Assembly: GCA_003165115.1 (NCBI GenBank) | Contig: PLSJ01000108.1 | Coordinates: 1 to 10,548 of the forward strand | Source of the DNA: Syntrophaceae bacterium | Lineage (GTDB): Bacteria; Desulfobacterota; Syntrophorhabdia; Syntrophorhabdales; WCHB1-27 | Direction of reading: 5' to 3' | Length of the DNA: 10,548 nt | Notes under the pieces: model-generated | What the model was told of the DNA's origin: nothing | What the model saw: the letters and a program-made list of their open reading frames with translations, nothing else | The model's database searches: none | Translations under genes and position numbers: made by a program | Shown: positions 6,357 through 10,548 of the stretch, in pieces | Numbering within the stretch: the stretch's first letter is position 1 | Layout of the letters: each line of letters starts with the position of its first letter

Positions 6357-7266
6357 TGTGTTCCAGCTCCTCCTCTTCCTTCAAGCCGAAAAGGCCCGAA
6401 GGGCGCACGACCAGAATGGCTATGAATACGAGGAAATAGATGACCTGCTTATTTTCCTGGCCTATCCAGTAGCTGGAAAAGACTTCCACCACGCCGATGA
6501 TGAGGCCGCTGACCATGGCGCCGACCACGCTGCCCATGCCCCCCAGGACGACCACCACAAACATGATGAGGACGAAATCGAACCCCACAAAAGGGTGGAC
6601 GGAGTAGACGGGCAGGACCAGCCCCCCTGCCAGCCCCACCAGCACGATGCCGATGGCGAACGTCAGCCTGTATATCCTGTCGGTATTGATGCCCATCAGA
6701 AGCGCCGCGGAACGGTCCTGCGAGGTGGCCCGGATGATCTTGCCCGTGTAGGAGAGTTTCAGGAACAGATAAAAAGCGAGCGACAGGAGGATGGCCAGGC
6801 CGAAGGCGATGAGGCGCGCGGGACTGACCATGGCCTCTTCGATGTGGAGGGCGGGAAAAGGCCCCAAAACGAGAGAATCGGTCGCGTAACCGAGGGAGAT
6901 GCTCCGGAAATCGGCGGACCAGAAGAGGAGCACCACATTCTGAATGATCGTGGAGAGGCCGACGGTAATGAATATCTGGGCGAGTACCGATGACGACAGG
7001 GTCGGCCGTATGAAAAGGTAGTAGGTGACGATGCCTATCAGGAAGACCACAGGAACGAGGATGAGCGTCGCCAGGTAGGGATCGATATGGAAATAGTGCA
7101 CCACCCAATAGGTGAGGTACATGGCGACCATGAAGAATTCGCCGTGGGCAAAATTGACGATCTTCATCACCCCGAATATCAGCGTGAGCCCTATGCTGGC
7201 AAGGGCGTAAATGCCCCCGAGGAGGATGCCGGAGATCAGTAATTGGGTAAAAAGGGTCGGGTCCAT
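6340..7266 (-). CDS. livH: Branched-chain amino acid-type ABC transporter permease LivH
   Basis: This 308-residue integral membrane permease is the LivM partner. The N terminus (QLLISGILLGGIYALASIGL, 8-27) and FGVMKIVNFAHGEFFM (31-46) are characteristic LivH blocks. A cytoplasmic coupling loop with SQDRSAALLMGI lies at about 182-193, and the LGGMGSVVGAMVSGLIIGVVE stretch begins at 241. The C terminus is acidic. The ATG at 7266 gives the standard family start; its ribosome site is weak (AGGGCG-like). It follows livK after 86 nt that include a terminator-like hairpin, so its expression may be lower than that of livK. Confidence 0.93.
   Translation of the reverse strand: MDPTLFTQLLISGILLGGIYALASIGLTLIFGVMKIVNFAHGEFFMVAMYLTYWVVHYFHIDPYLATLILVPVVFLIGIVTYYLFIRPTLSSSVLAQIFITVGLSTIIQNVVLLFWSADFRSISLGYATDSLVLGPFPALHIEEAMVSPARLIAFGLAILLSLAFYLFLKLSYTGKIIRATSQDRSAALLMGINTDRIYRLTFAIGIVLVGLAGGLVLPVYSVHPFVGFDFVLIMFVVVVLGGMGSVVGAMVSGLIIGVVEVFSSYWIGQENKQVIYFLVFIAILVVRPSGLFGLKEEEELEHIETID
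6367..6374 (-). promoter_or_regulatory. Shine-Dalgarno site for the livM TTG start
   Basis: On the minus strand this reads AGGAGGAG. It is created by the glutamate codon run at the C terminus of LivH (EEEELEH). The spacing to the TTG at 6356 is about 10-12 nt. The purine-rich Glu codons thus double as a ribosome site for the next gene. Confidence 0.5.
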
Positions 7267-7294
7267 GCCAATTTACGCCCTACTTGCGCTCCTT

Positions 7295-7326
7295 AATAAA
7301 AGCAGGCAGGAACCATCTCCTGCCTG
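7295..7326 (-). terminator. Attenuator-like intrinsic terminator between livK and livH
   Basis: On the minus strand CAGGCAGGA and TCCTGCCTG (complements of 7318-7326 and 7303-7311) form a perfect 9-bp, GC-rich stem around a 6-nt loop. CTTTTATT follows at once (7302 down to 7295). The hairpin lies 26 nt past the livK stop and before livH. As the downstream genes have no other evident promoter, partial read-through is the likely arrangement, giving more binding protein than membrane complex. The broken T tract suits an incomplete terminator. It could also serve as a 3' stabilising stem. Confidence 0.6.
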
Positions 7327-7352
7327 TGTCCTTCCGCTATCCGGGCCACGGG

Positions 7353-8600
7353 CTACCGTGGCAATTTGAACTCCGCCGAGGCGACCTCTTTCGGGAAGAT
7401 CAGTTTCAGCTCGCCATTCTGCCACTGGTTGAGACCGGCGGATGCGTACACGTTCTGCCCGGCGTTCTTTTCTCCGGGCTTCGCGAATTTGACGCCCCAG
7501 TTCAGGACGCCCTTGCCCCTCGGGATGTCGAGGCCAAGCGCCGCCTCCCGCAGCTTGTCGGGGTCGAGGCTCCCGGCCTTCGGCAGGATAAACTTGTACA
7601 ATATCCATGCACCGGCGAACCCGACAAAAGACGTGGGGTTGGGGTATTCGCCGTTATGGCTCGCCTTGTACCGCCTGACGAATTCATCGGCATCCTTCTT
7701 CTGCTGGGCCGTTAACCTCTGGACGGAAATTTCCGAGGGGATGCCCCCTGCCATGACTCCGTCGGCATCCTTGCCGAATGCCTGCACGAAGTCGGGATTT
7801 CCCTGGCCCGCGGTGGTCCCGATGACGATGGTGTTCAGCTTTAACTCCTTCGCCTGCCGGTGAAAGAGGATAGAATCATTGATATACTGGGCCGCCAGAA
7901 CGATGTCCGGTTTGGCCCGTTTCAGTTTCATCACCAGCCCCGAAAGATCGACCGTCTTGGCGCTGTAGACTTCGGTCGCAACGACGTTCAGGTTGCGGGC
8001 CTTTGCCCTGTCCGTCAAACCCTTCCCCGTGGAAGTGCCGAACCCTCCGTCTTCCTGGACGATGGCCAGACGCAGACTACCGGCGTCCTTCTTGATCTTC
8101 GGGGCTATGACGTCGGCCGCGAAATCGATCATCTGATAGGCCATCATGTCGCTGTCAAAGGTCGTCCTGAACGTATATTTGAAGCCCCGGCTCGTGATGC
8201 CTCCCGAAATGCCCTCATTCTCCAGGTAAAAAACCTTTGCCTTCTCCGCAACCACGGTGGCGGCCATGGAGAGGGTGCTCGCCTGCGTCCCTATGATGGC
8301 GGTGATCTTCTCGTTCGTGATAAGACGGTTCGCCTCGCTCGCCGCGGCCTGTGGGTCCGGCGCATCGGCGCTGACGAGGGCTACCTTCTTTCCGAGGACC
8401 CCGCCCTGGTCGTTGACCATGTCGGTGGCGATCTTCACCCCGTCGAAATTCTTGATCCCGTTCTTGGCAAGAGGTCCGGTCAGGGGGAGAATCGTCCCGA
8501 CGCGCCACATATTTTCCTGCCCGTAAACCTGGTTTCCCGTCAATAACAGGCCGCATACGACAGAGGCCATCACGCATGCGGATATGACCCGCTTCTTCAT
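7353..8600 (-). CDS. livK: Periplasmic HAAT-type substrate-binding protein (LivJ/LivK-like)
   Basis: This 415-residue periplasmic binding protein (Peripla_BP_6 family) captures the solute for the LivHMGF complex. A Sec signal peptide is clear: MKKR, a hydrophobic core at about 5-21, and likely cleavage near VYG-Q (27/28). There is no lipobox cysteine. The mature part opens with WRVGTILPLTGPLAKNG, typical of the family, and continues with the IIGTQAS ligand-side segment. The start at 8600 has a strong GGAGG (complement of 8606-8610) 5 nt upstream. The open frame extends to 8777 but lacks a ribosome site and would bury the signal peptide. It is the first gene of the operon, with a promoter candidate about 100 nt upstream. 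Ligand identity is not readable; family members bind branched-chain amino acids, amides, aromatic acids and others. Confidence 0.92.
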   Translation of the reverse strand: MKKRVISACVMASVVCGLLLTGNQVYGQENMWRVGTILPLTGPLAKNGIKNFDGVKIATDMVNDQGGVLGKKVALVSADAPDPQAAASEANRLITNEKITAIIGTQASTLSMAATVVAEKAKVFYLENEGISGGITSRGFKYTFRTTFDSDMMAYQMIDFAADVIAPKIKKDAGSLRLAIVQEDGGFGTSTGKGLTDRAKARNLNVVATEVYSAKTVDLSGLVMKLKRAKPDIVLAAQYINDSILFHRQAKELKLNTIVIGTTAGQGNPDFVQAFGKDADGVMAGGIPSEISVQRLTAQQKKDADEFVRRYKASHNGEYPNPTSFVGFAGAWILYKFILPKAGSLDPDKLREAALGLDIPRGKGVLNWGVKFAKPGEKNAGQNVYASAGLNQWQNGELKLIFPKEVASAEFKLPR

Positions 8601-8706
8601 ACGATCCTCCGTTGGTAAGGTTTTTTTCCGGGGATTCCCTTGCATCCTTTGTATACATCGTTCCCGGCGGCCCCGCTTAAGGCATTCCGGGTCAACCGCA
8701 GATGAT

Positions 8707-8735
8707 AGTATATAAAAGTTAGCGCACATGCACAA
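8707..8735 (-). promoter_or_regulatory. Candidate sigma70 promoter of the liv operon
   Basis: On the minus strand, TTGTGC (complement of 8730-8735) and TATACT (complement of 8707-8712, 5 of 6 matches) are spaced by exactly 17 bp. Transcription would start near 8700 and leave a leader of about 100 nt before livK. The -35 matches only its first three bases, so an activator may be needed. Confidence 0.45.
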
Positions 8736-8746
8736 GTCCTGTTTGG

Positions 8747-8788
8747 GGAAAGAACGGGGGTCCGGACCGTTTGACACCGGTTCTTTCC
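8747..8788. promoter_or_regulatory. Nested inverted repeats in the divergent control region
   Basis: GGAAAGAAC (8747-8755) is repeated in inverse as GTTCTTTCC (8780-8788), a perfect 9-bp dyad with a 24-bp spacer. Inside it lies the perfect 10-bp palindrome GGTCCGGACC (8759-8768). The set sits between the two outward promoter candidates and encloses the TTGACA at 8771-8776. It could be an operator. No regulator gene is in the window. Confidence 0.4.
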
Positions 8789-8799
8789 GTGACCATGTT
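8771..8799 (+). promoter_or_regulatory. Candidate promoter for the molybdenum hydroxylase genes
   Basis: A perfect -35 box TTGACA lies at 8771-8776. At 17 bp spacing comes CATGTT (8794-8799), which matches 3 of 6 positions of the -10. The good -35 and poor -10 leave this tentative. The presumed leader would run about 75 nt to the ATG at 8881. Confidence 0.35.
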
Positions 8800-8810
8800 T
8801 TCTTAAGAAA
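8799..8810. repeat. 12-bp perfect palindrome near the predicted plus-strand transcription start
   Basis: TTTCTTAAGAAA is a perfect 12-bp palindrome overlapping or just following the putative -10 of the plus-strand promoter. Its position suits a repressor site. The half-site AAGAAA resembles the AAAGAA core of the 8747-8788 dyad. Confidence 0.35.
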
Positions 8811-8880
8811 CCCTTGCGTCGGCCCTCATGATAAATCCCTTGCGGCCGGTGTGCCGTAGGCATATCCGAAGGAGCCAGCC

Positions 8881-9351
8881 ATGATCTCATTGAAGGTAAA
8901 CGGGAAATGGTACGAGCTGGACGTGCCGGCCGATACCCCGCTCCTCTGGGTGATCAGGGAGCAGATCGGCCTGACGGGCACGAAGTACGGGTGCGGCATC
9001 GCGCAGTGCGGGGCCTGCACGGTGCACGTGAACGGACAGGCGGTCAGGTCGTGCGTGATGCCGGTCTCCGCAGCGGCGGGCAAGGACGTGGTGACTATCG
9101 AGGGCCTTTCCCCGAACGGCACGCATCCGGTGCAACAAGCCTGGGTGGCCGACGACGTGCCGCAGTGCGGCTACTGCCATTCGGGGCAGATCATGTCTGC
9201 GGCGGCGCTCCTGGCGGTAAACCCGAATCCGACGGATGGGGACATCGACCAGGCAATGGCGGGAAACATCTGCCGGTGCGGCACGTATCAGAAGATCAGA
9301 CAGGCCATACACCGGGCGGCGGCGTTGAAGGCGGCGGGGGGCGGAAAATGA
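8881..9351 (+). CDS. [2Fe-2S] subunit of a molybdenum hydroxylase (IorA/CoxS-like)
   Basis: This 156-residue electron-transfer subunit belongs to the xanthine oxidase family. The N-terminal plant-ferredoxin-type cluster is bound by Cys38-x4-Cys43-x2-Cys46-x11-Cys58. The C-terminal four-helix domain carries the second cluster by Cys96-x2-Cys99-x31-Cys131-x-Cys133. All eight ligands are present with the family's exact spacing, and the length is normal. It passes electrons from the molybdenum centre on the large subunit to an acceptor. It has no signal peptide of its own. The ATG at 8881 follows a strong AGGAG at 8869-8873. It overlaps the next gene by ATGA. The substrate class (isoquinoline, aldehyde or nicotinate-like) cannot be fixed from this subunit. 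Confidence 0.93.
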   Translation: MISLKVNGKWYELDVPADTPLLWVIREQIGLTGTKYGCGIAQCGACTVHVNGQAVRSCVMPVSAAAGKDVVTIEGLSPNGTHPVQQAWVADDVPQCGYCHSGQIMSAAALLAVNPNPTDGDIDQAMAGNICRCGTYQKIRQAIHRAAALKAAGGGK

Positions 9352-10548
9352 GCGGGATCGTCAACCTGAGCCGGCGCGGTTTTCTGAAAGTCGGCGCGTT
9401 GAGCGCGGGCGGGCTGCTTCTCGGCGTGTACGCGCCGGTGCCGGGGAGACGGGCGGAGGCGCAGGGCCAGGCGCCGCCGTCTTTCGAGCCCCATGCCTTT
9501 ATCCGTATCGGCAGCGACAACAGCATTACCATGATAGTCAACAAGTCGGAAATGGGACAGGGCGTCTACACCTCAGTGCCGATGCTGATCGCGGAGGAGC
9601 TCGAATGCGACTGGAAAGGGATCAGGGTGGAGCCGGCGCCGGTCGATCCCGTTTACAACAACCCGATGCTGGGCGCCCAGGCGACGGGAGGAAGCACGAG
9701 CACCAGGAGCGAGTGGGAGCGGATGCGGAAGGTCGGTGCGGCGGCGAGAGAGATGCTCATCACCGCGGCGGCGGACACGTGGAAGGTGGACAGGGCCGGT
9801 TGCCGGGCGCAAGACGGCACGGTGGTGCATACGAGCGGAAAGACGCTCACCTTCGGGCAGCTCGCGCAGGCCGCGTCCCGGCTGCCCGTACCCAGGGACG
9901 TCCACCTGAAGGACCCGTCGACCTTCCGCATCGTCGGCAAACCGACCCCGCGGCTCGACACCAGGGTGAAGGTGGACGGCACCGCCGTCTTCGGCTCCGA
10001 TGTGACAGTTCCCGGTATGCTCGTCGCCCTGGTCGCCCGCTGCCCGGTCTTCGGCGGCAAGGTGAAGAACGTCAATGATAGAGGGGCGAAAGCCGTGCCC
10101 GGCGTCAGGCAGGTGGTGGCCTTGGAATCAGGGGTTGCCGTGGTGGCGGACGGCTTCTGGGCGGCGAAAAAGGGGCGGGACGCCCTCGACATCGATTGGG
10201 ACGAAGGGCCTTTCGCGCGGGTTTCCACCGCGCAGATACGGCAGCAGTACGCGGCCCTGGCCAAGACTCCCGGCGCGACCGCGAGAAAAGACGGGGACCC
10301 CGAGAAGGCGATAGACGCTTCTGTCAGGAGGGTCAGCGCAGAATATGAGGTGCCGTACCTCTCCCACTCCTGCATGGAGCCCCTCAATTGCGTGATCGAT
10401 CCCGACCCGCGCCGCTGCGAGGTCCGGACGGGCACGCAGGCCCAGACCGCCAACAGGGACGCCGTGGCCGGGGTGCTCGGACTGAAACCCGGGCAGGTCA
10501 GCCTCCACACGGAGTATCTGGGCGGCGGCTTCGGCAGGCGCGGCTTCC
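9348..10548 (+). CDS. Molybdopterin-binding large subunit of IorB-type hydroxylase (partial, Tat signal)
   Basis: The reading frame begins with ATGA overlapping the preceding stop and stays open to the window end: 400 residues of a family normally above 700, so it is truncated only by the window edge. The N terminus carries a textbook twin-arginine signal, SRRGFLK at 8-14, followed by a hydrophobic stretch and an alanine-rich end near 37-40. The complex is therefore exported folded. Family blocks include [20 protein letters not shown] (67-86), ATGGSTSTR (112-120), SCMEPLNCV (341-349) and GGGFGRR (392-398), all typical of IorB-like xanthine dehydrogenase family proteins that bind a molybdenum-cytosine-dinucleotide-type cofactor. 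The active-site glutamate region lies beyond the window. Known relatives oxidise isoquinoline or, in acetic acid bacteria, aldehydes. The IorB assignment is firm; the substrate is not. Confidence 0.92.
   Translation, partial: MSGIVNLSRRGFLKVGALSAGGLLLGVYAPVPGRRAEAQGQAPPSFEPHAFIRIGSDNSITMIVNKSEMGQGVYTSVPMLIAEELECDWKGIRVEPAPVDPVYNNPMLGAQATGGSTSTRSEWERMRKVGAAAREMLITAAADTWKVDRAGCRAQDGTVVHTSGKTLTFGQLAQAASRLPVPRDVHLKDPSTFRIVGKPTPRLDTRVKVDGTAVFGSDVTVPGMLVALVARCPVFGGKVKNVNDRGAKAVPGVRQVVALESGVAVVADGFWAAKKGRDALDIDWDEGPFARVSTAQIRQQYAALAKTPGATARKDGDPEKAIDASVRRVSAEYEVPYLSHSCMEPLNCVIDPDPRRCEVRTGTQAQTANRDAVAGVLGLKPGQVSLHTEYLGGGFGRRGF

Noticed and set aside
5367..6993. Plus-strand open frames of 142-211 codons opposite livM and livH
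   Set aside because: They are Asp/Glu/His-rich translations of the complement of hydrophobic codons, a typical artefact opposite membrane-protein genes.
7860..8546. Plus-strand open frame of 228 codons opposite livK
   Set aside because: Antisense shadow of a clear periplasmic binding protein gene with no recognisable domain of its own.
8601..8777. Extended N terminus of the substrate-binding protein (59 residues)
   Set aside because: It would bury a classical Sec signal peptide, lacks a ribosome site, and overlaps the promoter candidate; GGAGG before 8600 decides the start.

Overview
The window reads as about 60% GC bacterial chromosome with dense operons, most likely from an anaerobic Gram-negative of the Desulfobacterota/'Deltaproteobacteria' type. 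This placement is an inference from gene content (Liv-type transporter, reductive-dehalogenase-like protein, nickel-pincer racemase family, Tat-exported molybdenum hydroxylase), not from a marker gene. There is no rRNA, tRNA, IS element, CRISPR array or phage gene.

Layout. (1) Bases 1-188 hold no convincing gene but a good extended -10 promoter and a leader of about 100 nt. They precede a plus-strand LarA-family gene (189-1475) in which the residues known to bind the nickel-pincer cofactor and substrate can be seen. (2) Convergent to it, with a 15-nt gap, is a seven-gene minus-strand operon (8600 down to 1491), read in the order livK, livH, livM, livG, livF, a reductive-dehalogenase-like Fe-S protein, and a class I aminotransferase. 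Genes overlap or lie within 43 nt of each other except for an 86-nt livK-livH gap, which contains a terminator-like hairpin. (3) A control region of about 280 bp (8601-8880) separates this operon from a divergent plus-strand pair. It carries outward-facing promoter candidates and several inverted repeats. (4) Rightwards run a two-cluster [2Fe-2S] subunit (8881-9351) and, overlapping it by 4 nt, the Tat-signal-bearing molybdopterin subunit of an IorAB-type molybdenum hydroxylase (9348 to beyond the window end).

How they may work together (inference). A binding protein in the periplasm and a HMGF membrane complex import an amino-acid-like or carboxylate solute. Co-transcribed cytoplasmic enzymes could act on it: a corrinoid/Fe-S reductase of the RdhA family and a PLP aminotransferase, with a 2-hydroxyacid racemase/epimerase-like enzyme next door. 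The divergent molybdenum hydroxylase would oxidise an aldehyde or N-heteroaromatic in the periplasm. The substrate is not evident from sequence. The most unusual point is the placement of a Tat-less reductive-dehalogenase-like gene and an aminotransferase inside a branched-chain-amino-acid-type transporter operon.
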